Source: Cristatella mucedo (Eukaryota; Bryozoa; Phylactolaemata; Cristatellidae). From it: a stretch of 64,000 bases of DNA. The stretch is taken from positions 731,001 through 795,000 of the forward strand of contig WPIO01000147.1 in the NCBI GenBank assembly GCA_009760855.2, written 5' to 3'. Numbering within the stretch: the stretch's first letter is position 1; every line of letters starts with the position of its first letter. A model generated the notes under the pieces. That model was given only the letters and a program-made list of their open reading frames with translations. It was not told where the DNA came from and ran no database searches. Both the position numbers and the translations under genes were made by a program. Of this stretch, positions 52,901-64,000 are shown one piece after another.

Positions 52901-54689
52901 GGCTGAGAGGCACTGATACCAATTAGTTTAGCGAGCCCAAAACCGACTGCTCGGCAACCAGGTCATTTCAGCTCTCAGTGGCCGCAGTAGGAATTTTGGG
53001 AAAGGGGTCTACACCTCGACCTCAAAGCGCTTGACGCCAGGTTCGAGGAATTTTTGAAATCTACTCAACAAAGCTTGTCAGCCTGTAACGCCAACTCTCT
53101 ACTTTAACTCGTATTGATCGTGTAGCTGATCACTTTAGCTAATAATGCAACTCTGCCTGAGATCCTTTAGGTCCGTGCTGACATGATTCGGAGAGCTTTA
53201 GGCTCTGACTTAGACCTTACAAACCTGTCTAAAACTATCTACCCTGACAAAATCCCCGCCCCGTTTTACAAAAGCCCCTCCGGAAAGCTTGTCCAACGAG
53301 CAGGAGAAGCTCTAGTGCTATGCCCGAGAGACCCTTACTAGGTCGGGCTGTAGCACATGCTTCCAATGTGCTACAGATGCCTGCCGCTCGAAATATGCGA
53401 AATGGCACCGACAGAGCGCTCGAAATCCGGACAGTGGCAAAACAGATATCCACCTAATCAGTAACAGCGAAAAAAATTCGCTATGACTTAAGAGGCTCAC
53501 GCCTTCTATGGTGACCAGGTCGCATGTCACTCATTAATCTCATTACATAATCAGGCTGATCGCAAGCCTAAGCTTATCAAGGCTGATTCATCAGCAGTCC
53601 TCAGTCTAAAGTCAGTGGCCAAGCTCATAGTTCATAATTGCACTAGCAGCCACATCTAAGGGAAAAATTCGATGCAACTCCCGAGAAACCGGCTGAATTA
53701 GCCATGTCGACAAGTCTCTATAGTTCACACTGTCTATTAGATTTAATTTACTAAGATAGTCCCACCTGCGATAGCTCCTCCGGAGGTATTCCAGATTTTC
53801 GAGGAGCTGATCGTGCGATTGGCACATTTGCAAAGCACAATGCATTGCCGGGAAGCCGAAATGCTGTGCTTTTTATTTGCAAATGTTACTCGCACAGCTG
53901 CAAGCATGAGCTCGTTCCCGTCTAGTGCCACCCGAGAAAGGAAGGACTGCGTGGCGGACAGTTCAGCTCCCGACGGCAACTCGGTTGTCGTCGCTGCTAG
54001 CAACCAGCGATGGGCAATGGCCTTTTACGCTACCTCATATTTTCCTGCTCGCCCTATTTTTTCACCATCTACCATTCTGGATCTCAACACATCTGCAATA
54101 ACCTTTGCAGCTAAGAATCGGCATCTGGTCTAGCTATTAAGTTATAACCGTATACAACTGGATTAAGGTCGAGCGTCTACGTGGAAATATAAATCAAAGC
54201 TTTCAGCGACAGAAGGTTAGTCTCGATAGCTTAATCGGTATAGTACTATACTGATAACGCAGTTCTTGCGGGGTCGTTGCCCACCCGAGGAGTAAATTTT
54301 CGGCACCTGTTCGCACGACAGACTTTATTCTGTTGAACCAGAGGGCCAGCGGTTCGGGTCGTCAATCAACTGTTGCACTGCCGTCCGATTTATTCTTGTG
54401 CGACGTCTTCTTGCCGGATTTTTGGATAGCTTACGAGCTACTAAAGAAACTATTAATTTTCTAAATACAAGAACCCTAAAGCTTCGTGAGAAATTTATTT
54501 GGGCAAACTAAGCCACCGCGTCAAGCCGTCCGAGTGCCTCGTCTGGAGAGAGCCAGCCGCCACGCACGACGGGAATACGAACACCTGAAGACCGCTGGAA
54601 AGTATGTGCCGTAGTCGACAGCAGGAGTAGCTGTCATTGGATAAATAATCGTGGAAGCTAGCTCAACAGTTTTGGACCTGCAGAGCTTA
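52901..54689. other. No gene recognised
   Basis: Minus-strand frames at 54003-53743 and 53845-53612 overlap in different frames and look protein-like but have no recognised domain. A tRNA-like A box (TAGCTTAATCGG) lies at 54226-54237 without a foldable tRNA around it. Confidence 0.35.
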
Positions 54690-55100
54690 AGCGTCTGTCG
54701 CCAACGGTCTTTAAGCGGAAGAATGGAACAGCTAATTTATTGTCCATACAGGACCTGAGGGCACGAGGAGGCTGAAACTGGTGCAGCAGGTCAGCTAGGT
54801 GTAAAACAAATAAATAAATCCTAGCTGATTAAACAGCCTCTTTTATATGGCGACAGAAGAGCCCTTATGGCTATCAGCATCGCTTGCAGAGACGATGAGG
54901 GATTGCCCACAGCAGGAAAGAATTGCCCACAGGAGGAATCGATCCCACGACCTCGGGACCGAGGTCGTGAAAGCAACCGCCTTACCTAGTGTGCCAGGTA
55001 TGGAGGAGCCAAGCCGTGGCGGGCCTTGTGGGTTAGCGTAAGAACTTTTGCTCTGAATCAGTTGCTCAATCGGCAGCTATCCTAGCTCATTTAGCAAAGA
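54690..55100 (-). mobile_element. L2-type LINE C-terminal part, split by a SINE
   Basis: On the minus strand the part above the SINE gives QKFLRLTHKARHGLAPPYL and the part below gives LLHQFQPPRALRSCMDNKLA. These are contiguous in the 2.9-kb and 12.3-kb copies. The SINE at 54805-54996 sits exactly between them. Confidence 0.85.
54805..54996 (-). mobile_element. tRNA-derived SINE inserted in an L2, with internal duplication
   Basis: Minus copy with AAATAAATAAAT tail at 54805. The segment before the B box holds two partly repeated units (GATTGCCCACAGCAGGAA and GAATTGCCCACAGGAGGAAT), absent from the other copies. The head ends CTAGTGTGCCAGG at about 54996. Confidence 0.85.
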
Positions 55101-56020
55101 ATAGACACTATTTAACACGCCACCTTCAAATGGTATAATTTATAACTAAATCCACCTGCTTAACGTGACCGAATGGAGCCACGTGAGCTAGCCTTTGACA
55201 GGAAAGCCTACTTTTAGGCCACTGCTTGTCACCCACTATGCACACATGTATGGATTCTTTGCTATTTTAAAAGATTAATATCCCTCGATCATCTTAAGGA
55301 TATAGTGTATATAAGTGTATACATCAACTTCAGACTGCTACGCACCTTCTGGTTGTGATGGCTTGGCCCACACACTGGCTGCAGTTATGTACTCTCATAG
55401 GCAAAAACTGCGCTAGAATGGCACAGTCGTCTGACCATTGCATCCCTCAGTCAGCACCTGAGCAGTAGGCCAGCACTTCGTAGCTGCACCGGGCTAGTAA
55501 GTTAGCTCGCAGCAGTGATCGAGAGTCGAAGCAAGCGAGCAGGCAAACAGAAAGGATATGTTTCTACGTTAGAGGCAGCAGCCAGACTAAGGCGACGACT
55601 AGTTAGCCTATCAAATCTCAGTTTCTGCTACCACGGACGTACTTTTGCAGTAATTATCTAAAATCCTGGCGATAAACTCCGCATGAAATCCTAATAAAGG
55701 AATCAAGATCGGACTCTGACCATGAGCAAAATCACATCAGCCATCCATGCACGTTGGCATACTGAGGTTGGCTCACATTTGAGCATAGCCATGAGCATAG
55801 ATAGATCGGCTCAATTATAAGCTTTTCGTTCACAAAACGGAAAGTAGCACCTTGTTATGTTCTCTACGCCTCTAACTAACAAGCATGCCACCAACGATTT
55901 ATACAAAAACCGGAACCTTAAGTTGACGCATAATCAATTTAATCGCCACTCGAAAGTAAACATTGTTAGAGCAGCAGGGGGATATCGAGAGTGGGCTAGT
56001 AGTCTGAAGACGCCCTTAAA
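55101..56020. other. No gene or repeat recognised
   Basis: Mixed sequence with only short frames. Confidence 0.4.
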
Positions 56021-56870
56021 ATAATATAATAATAATAATAATAATAATAATGCACTCGATAAAGCGCCCTCAGAGAACTCATTCTCTCTCTAGGGACTTT
56101 ACATTTGCTGCAAAGGGAAATGCAATTGAATGGTGAGTAATATCATGCATGATAAACAAGCAAAATGAAGAATATGGAGAGATAGGCTGGAGCCAAAGAA
56201 TGAAGTGACCTAAAAGTGAGCGAAAAAACGTTGAAGTCGATCCGTTGTTTGACTGGGAGCCAGTGCAGGTCGGCGAGAAGTGGTGTGACGTGGCAACTGC
56301 GATGCTAACGACATACAAGCCTAGCTGCGGAGTTTTGCTCCAGCTGTAGTCACCTGATTGCACATGCCGGTGAGCCAGCAAGCAGTGAGTTACAGAAGTC
56401 AAGACGGGATGTCACGAATGCATGGACCAACTTAGACGTGGTATCCTGATCTAAACAAGCCCGAATTTTAGCAATGTTATGTAGCTGAAAGTAGGCAGAA
56501 TTGACTGTGGACTTAACAATAGCGGTATCCTACCCAGGGAATGGACTCTCGTATCTTAGCCATCTTGTTAAAAATAAAAAGCTCGAGAGAGACAATCTGC
56601 AAGATCCCCATGAAGATAACCGGACAAGGTGCTCACCCAGGACCGGTTACTGAGAGGGTTGATGGTCAACATCTGTAATTTTGGATTGTTTGTCCGCGAT
56701 TTCTCTATGTTTTTATAGTAGTAGTTATATAGAATTTAGACTTTACCTTAGTTAGGATCGATTGATAATGCTTTCGATAGCTCACGTATGCCTATGGACG
56801 GACAGCCCGTTTGGTCTTTTGTTTACTTTCTCAAGCTTTGGGCGTAAAATAGTCCTAGCTACTTCGATCT
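56021..56870 (-). mobile_element. L2-type LINE, internally deleted
   Basis: An (AAT)n tail at 56021-56053 is followed by the stem-loop (AAAGCGCCCTCAGAGAACTC..), then minus-strand 3' untranslated region and C-terminal block (ASQLPRHTTSRRPALAPSQ in a shifted frame), and farther up the linker region homologous to 8770-8960. Confidence 0.8.
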
Positions 56871-56984
56871 ACGCATACAGGCTAGCTCATCAGGGGGAGC
56901 GGACATCTAGTGTGTTAAGTAAGACGAGAAAAATTACCCGGAACAGCGGCTTGCATCATGAACAAGCCAGTAATACAGTGCAAT

Positions 56985-57222
56985 ACGCTCATTCGGCATT
57001 ATGCGTGCTGACACTGTGCATGCTGCCACTAACCACATTTGCATGCTGACCCTGAGCACGTCACCCCTAACCTTGTTATTCATGTTGTTTATCAAGCATG
57101 ATATTACTCACCATTCAATCGCGTTTCCCTTTGCAGCAAATGTAAAGTGCCTAGAAAGAGATTGAGTTATCTGAAGGCGCTTTATCAAGTGCATTATTTT
57201 TATTATTATAAATAATAATAAT
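56985..57222 (+). mobile_element. L2 3' end
   Basis: ATGCGTGCTGACACTGTGCA-type 3' untranslated region, terminal stem-loop 57139-57183 and an ATT-rich tail that meets the tail of the next, opposite element. Confidence 0.85.
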
Positions 57223-57300
57223 AAATAATTTATTTGTATAGCGCCCCAAGAGAACTTAATCTCTATTCAGGCGCTTCACACATGCCACAGGGCTTATCTC
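57223..57300 (-). mobile_element. L2 3' terminal fragment, tail-to-tail with the preceding element
   Basis: AATAATAATAATAAATAATT followed by TATAGCGCCCCAAGAGAACT and the TTCAGGCGCTTCAC arm, the minus-orientation stem-loop. Confidence 0.8.
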
Positions 57301-58260
57301 CACCGAGCACCTCACTCTCAGTTCCTTGCAGTACCTGAATGCTCACATTCCAGCCTACTAATAACCTCATCTTAAAGTTCATTTCCCAGTCTGAGAAGAC
57401 TGCTAGTTCTTAAGACCCTGCAACCATAGTTCACTCTAGAACCTGCAACCATAGTTAACCTTCTGAGATTCGTAGATTTGCCGTAGTCGTGCATTATTGG
57501 AATAAATAAGTCCTCAGCCTAATTTCTAGTCCCTGCATCCTCCAAAAAAGCTATTATTAGGTCACTCATTAAGAAGGCAACATTAGAGAAATGGAGCAAC
57601 TTATGCTCAGTTTCTATAATGCCCTTCATACTAAAGATACTGGAACATGTGGCAGACCAACCTAATTCTTATGCAAAGCTTCAAAAATAGCAATAATTTC
57701 CAGTCAGGCTTTAGTGTTAAACGGTACAAAGTGAGAACTTCTGTGAGTGAATTCACTCTCTCAAGAATGTAGACTTGGCTGGGATCCCTTTGCATTTTGC
57801 TGGATCTCCCTGTTTCCTACGATATCATTAGTCAAAAAATCCGTCTTGAGCGCCAATCATCTCGGCTTGGAAACTTGGGTACTGCACGGCAATGCTTTAG
57901 GTCCAATCTCAGTTTAGATATCGAAGCGTAGATTTTAATGGCTAACGGTCATCCCACGAGCCTTCAGAGTATGATGTACATCAGGAATCTGTGTTTGGTC
58001 CACTTCTTTACACAGTTTATACTCTCCATATTTCTTGTGTGATCGCCAAGCACAATCTAAACCTGCATTGCTATGGAGATGACACACAGCTATGCCTTTG
58101 ATTTGATTCTCCCTTCTTTCGAGTACGTCAAACTCACTTAACTTCCTTGCAGCACATGTTAATGGACATTTTAGGCGGGGATCAGCTGACCCCCTTGACT
58201 AAACCAGGTGACTTACTTCATTTTTAGGCTTGCTGCCATTGAGTTTAACTAAGGCGAGAC
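57301..58260 (+). mobile_element. Heavily decayed L2-type LINE
   Basis: RT motifs are recognisable only in nucleotide similarity and broken frames: TGGCAGACCAACCTAATTCT, TTTTGCTGGATCTCCCTGTT, and CATTGCTATGGAGATGACAC, the last encoding a YGDDTQL-like block. Many stops. Confidence 0.7.
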
Positions 58261-58564
58261 TTCTCAATATAGATGGGCTAGATTAATATACACTCTGTGA
58301 TAGTAGAATTCAGTGAAAGCGATAGAACTTCTTTCTATTTGCTACTTAATACGGTCATTAAGTTCGTCTCCAAACTCAACATATCTGGTGAAGTATCCCC
58401 AATGGAAAAAGATATACGCGTCTGCCCAGCCATCAGCGGATTCAATGCCAAATTCATACTCTGACCCATAAAGCCTGCCCATGCTTAGTTCCCTCACAAA
58501 CACGTGCACTGCTGCTTTTTTCAACCCCCTCGTGCTCTAAGCTCATGCTAAGGTTTTTCCACCC

Positions 58565-58720
58565 AAGAGATTAGGTGCTCGCTTTTCACGACTGTAATCA
58601 TGGGTTCGAGTCCTGCAGTGGGCAATCTTTTATTGGCCACTGCAGGAGGTGGTTGATAGCCATCGAAGGCTCTTCTGCCGCTACATACAAATGAGGCTGC
58701 TAAATAAGCCAACCTTAAAT
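58565..58720 (+). mobile_element. Diverged tRNA-derived SINE
   Basis: ATGGGTTCGAGTCCTGCAGT (B box), then GTTGATAGCCATCGAAGGCT, GCTCTTCTGCCGCTA and a weak tail. Confidence 0.7.
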
Positions 58721-59049
58721 ACCATATCGGTCTCTTTCTTTCACCCTAAGACTTTTTTGATGAGAGAAGCTTTCTCTCTAAGGAATCTAAGCTGTGGAAC
58801 TCACATCGACAGCTCGTGCTCAGTGACAGCTTCTTCTCTGCTACGGCCAGCTAAGAAATGTCAGCTACATCGGCTAGCGATTGTTTTTCTTTTTTTTCCC
58901 GTGCTGACCGGCGGTCGTTATCAGTTGCCGTAATGATGAAACTCGTTCCTAGTGTCTCGTGCTCGAGTAACACACACTAAACACTCTTTGCTTAAAACGT
59001 TCGATCTCCAATTTCGATACCTAATTGCGTCGTTTTTTTTTTTATTTCA

Positions 59050-59387
59050 GAACTGCACGATTTGACTGTGTTTTAACTATTTGTCTGGTTAGAGGGGAAT
59101 GCTCCGCTGTGAATTGGCCAGCAGTTAAGACGTCAGTGCCTACGCGCCAGTCGTTCGTGGTCCACGACGTCAGTAGCCTGAGCGAATGGACGCTAAAGCC
59201 TAGTCGTGATGTCCTAAGTATGCCTTCGAACCCTGCAGTACTAGTGAGCGAAAGAAGAGAGAGTGCTATAGTCAAGCAACGGAGTAGACTTTGCATAGCA
59301 AAAATATTTACTTATATCGACCAAATTCGCAGTAAGGAAAGACTTTTTCGGTTTCCTCCTACTACCATTGGTTTAGACAACTTATAG
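59050..59387 (+). CDS. Possible exon after a strong polypyrimidine acceptor
   Basis: A run of T then ATTTCAG ends at 59049, a near-ideal 3' splice site. The frame that follows is open for 112 codons to TAG 59385-59387 (also reachable from an ATG at 59025). It contains VNWPAVKTSVPTRQSF and ESAIVKQRSRLCIAKIFTYI. No domain recognised and no partner exon found, so it could be a chance ORF. Confidence 0.2.
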
Positions 59388-60729
59388 TTACAGTGAGAGT
59401 AGCAGGTGAGATGAGTGTAAACGGACATCGTAATGATAATTGCAGAGACCATTCTTTGATTGTAAATCAGTATTAGAACTGCTGCCGGGCTCATATAGAA
59501 TTTGCAAGCTTCTATAGAGATTTTTGTTATTATTGTACTTCTTTATTTTAATTCGTGGGCTTTCTACCGCGAGAAAGATTATCGAACTTCTTTTGGTTAG
59601 TAGAAAGCACTTATGTTTTAGCTGATTTAAGTAATGCCTTAGTGGTTGGAAAAAGCGCTGACAACATAGAGGCCAGGCAGAATGCAGCCATACGGAAGTC
59701 AGCGTTGAAAGTCAAACCCAGTCATGCGATATGGAAGAAGCAACGCTGGGTCATGAAATATAGAAACTGCAATGCCGGCTCAGGCAATATGAAGAAAGCA
59801 ACACTGGAATCGTGGACTATGAAGGAAAGCTTTTAGAAGAATATAGCCAATGGGCCTTAGAGCAGCAGTGTTGTTTATCCCATTTTAACAACCAGATCTT
59901 GGCTTCACTTTCAACAGCAAGCAATCCTTTGTAGCCTGCACTAAGCTGGCTAGAAGCCACCAAGGCTCATCTACTGCTGTAGAAATGACGTTTCTGATTC
60001 AACCGACCTTTGTATGATGGGAATACGAGATCATTCTTTGGTGGATCGGCTTTGGCATAGCTAAGACCTTTGTGTTCGATGGAAATAGTGAGAGTCTGAT
60101 CAGTGAGTAGCGTCTATTGTCGGAGTTTCACTACAAGTACCTGCTGCTGTAGGACAGCATTTAGGAAAAGAAACGATCCAAGGAGAACTCGAGCTCTTAT
60201 GCTTAATTTTTCATAACGGAAATGCGGTCGGGATGAATTTACTGAGGAAAGTGAAAACTGGATTGTAAAACAGACAATAGCCAGCAGTTGTTCTGGACAG
60301 CTGAGAATTTGACTGTACTCTGAACGCTGGACGTTCTTCCTCCGATAAGCAGATTGTGTACAGAACGCTTGCAAAATAGGTATAGCAATCGCTTTTCAGG
60401 TATAGGTGAACAGCAGATTCAGCATGCTGTGGTCGTTGACGCCTTGATGGCATTTTCCGCATCTGGCACAATGCTATTTCCAATTGGACGAAAGGGAATT
60501 AATCAGACCCAAATGGAGGCTAATCCCAATGCTTCGCAATCAGGGCAGCTGATAGCATAGTTACAGACAATTAAGCCAAACCGCTGGCAGCGATAGAGAC
60601 AAGTGTACTTATGAGCAGCATCGTGCCAATGTAAATGTTTCCATTTATCAACTGCAAAGAACATCTCTAAGCAGACCGCCTCTATGAATAGCCAGTGGCT
60701 AATATAAGGAAGCTATACAACACGGCTAG
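59388..60729. other. No gene recognised
   Basis: ORFs at 59555-59836 and 60114-60560 have no domain. A loose 50-bp duplication (ATGCGATATGGAAGAAGCAA versus AGGCAATATGAAGAAAGCAA) lies at 59725-59805. Confidence 0.4.
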
Positions 60730-60905
60730 TGGCAGTATCGCACATGTTGACACTTCGCATGTTACCTCTAACCATGTTATGCTTATTGATAGTATACATG
60801 TTATGAATAACCATTCGATCATGCTTCCTTTACAGCACATGTACAGTGCGTAGAAAGAGATGAAGCTCTCTGAGGATGCTATGCAAACATAATATTTATA
60901 TTATT
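60730..60905 (+). mobile_element. L2 3' terminal fragment
   Basis: CATGTTATGCTTATTGATAG-type 3' untranslated region, degraded stem-loop at 60838-60885 and an ATATTATTATTT tail. Confidence 0.75.
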
Positions 60906-61099
60906 ATTTCGATCAAAGGCATACAGAAAAGTTGCTCGTCGTCGTCACCAGCTGCATAGAACAGACACGCAGCCTTAATCCTGGTCCGTGCTTGATTCGA
61001 TCAATCTCGTGACTACTAATTAGATTGAGTTGCCTGTGATTCAAACTACTCTACCGCATACCATACTAGATACAGCCGTGATCTCTACACTGCCATTTA

Positions 61100-62120
61100 C
61101 ACTTTCTTAAATGGAATGATGACACAAACGACCTACTGGTTATGGGCAAACCAAGTACGATTCAGAAATTGGAAAGGTCAATGCTCACAGTCGGCTCTGC
61201 CAGCAAACGTCATACGTGTTGAATCTGCACGTGTTGTGAAATGCAGCATACGTGTTGAATCTGCATGAAATCTAGTCGTCCTGTTCCAAAGTGACCTTTC
61301 ATTAGACGATTACACCAGCTCCACAGTCAAGTCTGCCTACTTTCAGCTAGATAACATTGCTAAAATTCGGGCTTGTTTAGACAGGGATACTACATCTAAA
61401 TTGGTCCATGCATTTGTGACGTCCAGTCTCGACTTCTGTAACTCACTGCTTGCTAGTCTACCGGCCTGTGCAATCATGCTCTTCGAGCTTGTGCAAAACT
61501 CTGCAGCTAGTCTGTCGTGAGCGTCGCAGTTGCAACGTCACACCACTCCTCGCCGATCTGCACTGGCTCCCAGTCAAGCCGTGCATCGACTTCACGGTTT
61601 TGTCACACCCTTTCAGGTCCCTTCATTCTTTGGCTCCGGCCCACCTATCAGATCCACTCCCCCACCAGGTTAAGCATCGTACCACCCGCTTTTCGGAATC
61701 TAATCATTTACCAATACCTCGCACGAACCTCAAATCCTTTGGAGACCACGCCTTTAGTTTGTATGCTCCCAGCCTGGAACTCACTTCCGACTTGCGTCTC
61801 TACATCCCCTGACTTGACCACATTTGAAAAGAAGCTACAAACGCATCTATTTATCACAGCATTTAATGGGTCCTTGTGATTTGTCCTTTACCTGCTTATG
61901 CATGCTGACACCGTGCATGCTGTCACTAACCATATTTGCATGCTGACCCTGTGCATGTCACCCTAACCACGTTATTCATGCTGTTTATCAAGCATAATAT
62001 TACTGACCATTCAATTGCATTGCTCTTTGCAGCAAGTAAATTGCATGTAAAGTGCCTAGAAAGAGATTGAGTTCTTTCAAGTCACTTTATCAAGTGCATT
62101 ATTAGTATTATTATTATTAC
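61100..62120 (+). mobile_element. L2-type LINE, 3' half
   Basis: A decayed LxLNxDKTxLLV block, VRFRNWK, then SDLSLDDYTSSTVKSAYFQL, FVTSSLDFCNSLLASLP and FRSLHSLAPAHLSDPLP, the terminal coding block and the 3' untranslated region with stem-loop at 62050-62098 and ATTATTATTATTAC tail. There is a short tandem duplication in the RVESA region (61205-61265). Confidence 0.9.
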
Positions 62121-62634
62121 TAGGTTATCAGCGGGGCCGCTATCAGCTAGGTTATCTGCCGCTATGCAAATGAGGCTGGCAAATCAGCTAAACGCTTATT
62201 ACAGGTTCTGGTGCCGAGCTGCTTTATTTTGAACCACGCGCCTCATAGAAACGTCTTCGCACGGAGAAGGTCGGGCTACCCGCGTGAGAGCGTCGCGAGT
62301 TTCTATGCAAGATATATGCAGGTATATGGGGTTGCGTTTAGAAATAGATTGAATAAATAGCATAGCGAGGAGCTAGCAAGTTTTTTATTGATAAATTCAC
62401 GGGAAACCAATGCGAACGATCAGCTCGCACGCGCGCGAGCACCGGACGAAAGCCTAGCCTATTCGGTTTAACTGATGGCAGGATAGCTATGAAAATCAGG
62501 ACACAAACACCCGTGCCAGCATGATATTACCTAAGCAGTGTTTGCCGAATCCCAAACAGACTTGCTCATTTACATGGCTCTACGACAATGCTTCGGTTTC
62601 CAAGTACACGGAGACAAACATAAACAACAATAAT
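62121..62634. other. No gene recognised
   Basis: Starts with a short SINE-tail-like stretch (CCGCTATGCAAATGAGGCTG, 62158-62180). The rest is unclassified. Confidence 0.4.
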
Positions 62635-62810
62635 AATACTAATACACTTGATATAGCGCCCTCAGAGAACTAAATGTAATGTAGTGTAATGTATCTCCGT
62701 CAGTAACTCCACAAAGTCATAAAGATGTCTTCTTAGGCACTTTACATCTGCTGCAAAGGAAGCACTATTGAGTGGTTGGTGTACTAAAGTTAGTTATAAA
62801 CTAAATTAAT
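62635..62810 (-). mobile_element. L2 3' terminal fragment with a short insertion
   Basis: AAT-rich tail, then AGCGCCCTCAGAGAACTAA, about 55 bp of foreign sequence (about 62677-62730), then CTTAGGCACTTTACATCTGC, the other stem arm. The inserted piece matches the short dispersed repeat at 13785-13832. Confidence 0.75.
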
Positions 62811-63740
62811 CCCAGCCCCTTTAAAAAAAAAGCTGTAGTCAGGCCACTTCTCAAGAAAGCGACACTAGACCAAGAGAACGTGAGCAACTACCGCCGTCTC
62901 CTTCTACCACTCCTATCAAAGACACTGGAAAGAGTCGTGGCAGACCAGCTGAACTCATATATTGAAACTTCAAACCTTGCTTGTAAGTTCCAGTCTGTTT
63001 TTAGAGCTAATCACTCCACAGAATCGGTATTGCTTAGGATGTACAACGACCTATTTAAGAATGCAGACACGGTGAGTATTTCTGCTCGTTTTGCTCGACC
63101 TTTCGGCAGCTTTTGATAATATCGATCACCAAGTTCTTCTAGAGCACCTCTCATCTCGCCCAGGCATCACTGGCATTGCTCTGCAATGGTTCAGGTCCTA
63201 TCTCAGTGGCAGACTTCAGAGTATTGACGTGAACGGACAAAGATCAACCGAGGTAACTCTGAAATATGGGGTACTTCAGGGCTCCGTGCTAGGTCCGGCT
63301 CTTTTCACGGTTTATACTCTCCTTCTGCCCCACCTGATTGCCAAGCACAATCTAGGCTTTCACTTCTATGCGGATGACACTCAGTTGTACCGTTGATTTG
63401 ATCACTACCAGCCTTCGAGCGCGTCGAATTCTCTCAACTCCTTTGCTGCATGTATTGACGATATCCGCACATGGATGGCAGCAAATTTCCTTAGATTAAA
63501 TGACGATAAAAATAACTTACTAGTTTTAGGCAAACCAAGTGTGATTCAGAAATTGAAAAGGCTGACGCTCAAAATTGGCTCTGCCAATCATTTGGAGACT
63601 GTGCATTTAGTTCACATGCTCCCAAAGCCTGGAAGTCACTCCCGACTTGCGTCACGACATCCCCTGACTTGATCGCATTTAAAAAGAACTTAAAACACAC
63701 TGAGTTCTCTGAGGGCGCTTTATCAAGTGTATTATTGTTA
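62811..63740 (+). mobile_element. L2-type LINE reverse transcriptase, best-preserved copy
   Basis: AVVRPLLKKATLDQENVSNY, LSKTLERVVADQLNSYIETS, a frameshift, then LLDLSAAFDNIDHQVLLEHL, LQWFRSYLSGRLQSIDVNGQ, GVLQGSVLGPALFTVYTLLL, and HFYADDTQLYR with an intact YADD catalytic motif. A stop follows, then RTWMAANFLRLNDDKNNLLV. After LKIGSA an internal deletion joins to the 3' coding end, and the element finishes with the stem-loop and ATTATTGTTATTATTA tail. Confidence 0.92.
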
Positions 63741-63958
63741 TTATTAAATGAAACCCCCAATTGTATGCGCATCTTAGGATATTATCAACTAGCTGCAAGC
63801 TACTCGCTGCTACTAGGATAGTATCTCCTAGCTAATGGCAGGGAACCTCCGAAAACGACGGACCCAAAAACTGAAGTCAAGTCTGGAGAGCTCGACAAGA
63901 GGACAAGGGCTGCGCCATGGCTCAAGAATATTGGAGCCAATTTTATATTTCAATATAG

Positions 63959-64000
63959 CAATATATATATATATATATATAATATTTATATAATATATTT
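63959..64000. repeat. (AT)n tract
   Basis: TATATA run and AT-rich sequence at the window end. Confidence 0.9.

Noticed and set aside
53612-54133. Overlapping minus and plus frames with protein-like stretches (e.g. SHDQLLENLEYLRRSYRRWD)
   Set aside because: No recognised domain. The two minus frames overlap rather than join at splice sites, and length is within chance.
54220-54295. Possible tRNA gene (A-box-like TAGCTTAATCGG, CTGATAA anticodon-like loop)
   Set aside because: Anticodon and T arms do not pair and there is no proper B box.

Overview
The window is non-coding-rich animal (metazoan) nuclear DNA. The signs are long introns with consensus GT/AG splice sites, hundreds of bases of dinucleotide microsatellite, many decayed copies of an L2/CR1-type non-LTR retrotransposon, a tRNA-derived SINE family, and GC-rich islands. 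I cannot fix the taxon. The protein sequence and the L2 + tRNA-SINE mix fit an invertebrate, but that is inference.

The one gene I can reconstruct with confidence is a CDC-like (LAMMER) kinase, CLK2-like, on the minus strand. Eleven exons run from 50242 down to 20731. Every splice junction was read from the sequence and the reading frame carries across all ten introns. Gly loop, ATP-binding lysine, HTDLKPEN catalytic loop, DFG, activation segment/APE and the [11 protein letters not shown] signature are all intact, so it looks functional. The usual RS-rich N-terminus and the initiator exon were not found and probably lie above 50.3 kb. The last kinase exon carries a strong internal splice donor (20784/20783). 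It is phase-compatible with a minus-strand exon at 17280-15812 that encodes a CUE-like (ubiquitin-binding type) helical module followed by about 440 residues of Ala/Pro/Ser-rich disorder. A LAMMER kinase-CUE fusion is therefore possible and is the most interesting hypothesis here. The alternative is a separate minus-strand gene beginning with a CUE exon, TAB2/TAB3-like in its LRQxFPxxP motif. A further candidate acidic terminal exon lies at 15547-15393.

Layout: 1-3.2 kb, an L2 element with a second L2 nested in it. 3.6-4.9 kb, a GC island with a perfect 26-bp hairpin. 5.2-5.9 kb, an L2 remnant. 6.0-6.5 kb, a CpG-rich candidate promoter with CCAAT, TATA-like and splice-donor signals. 8.0-9.5 kb, an L2 on the minus strand. 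10.5-15.1 kb, SINE and L2 scraps and a microsatellite. 15.4-17.3 kb, the CUE/acidic exons. 17.7-19.5 kb, an L2 split by a SINE. 20.7-50.2 kb, the kinase gene, whose introns hold L2 copies, SINEs, a 21-bp minisatellite, microsatellites and an unrecognised ORF at 33.8 kb. 50.3-52.9 kb, a CAG/GCT-rich tract. 54-64 kb, dominated by L2 fragments in both orientations. Most long ORFs elsewhere are translations of repeats or chance frames.
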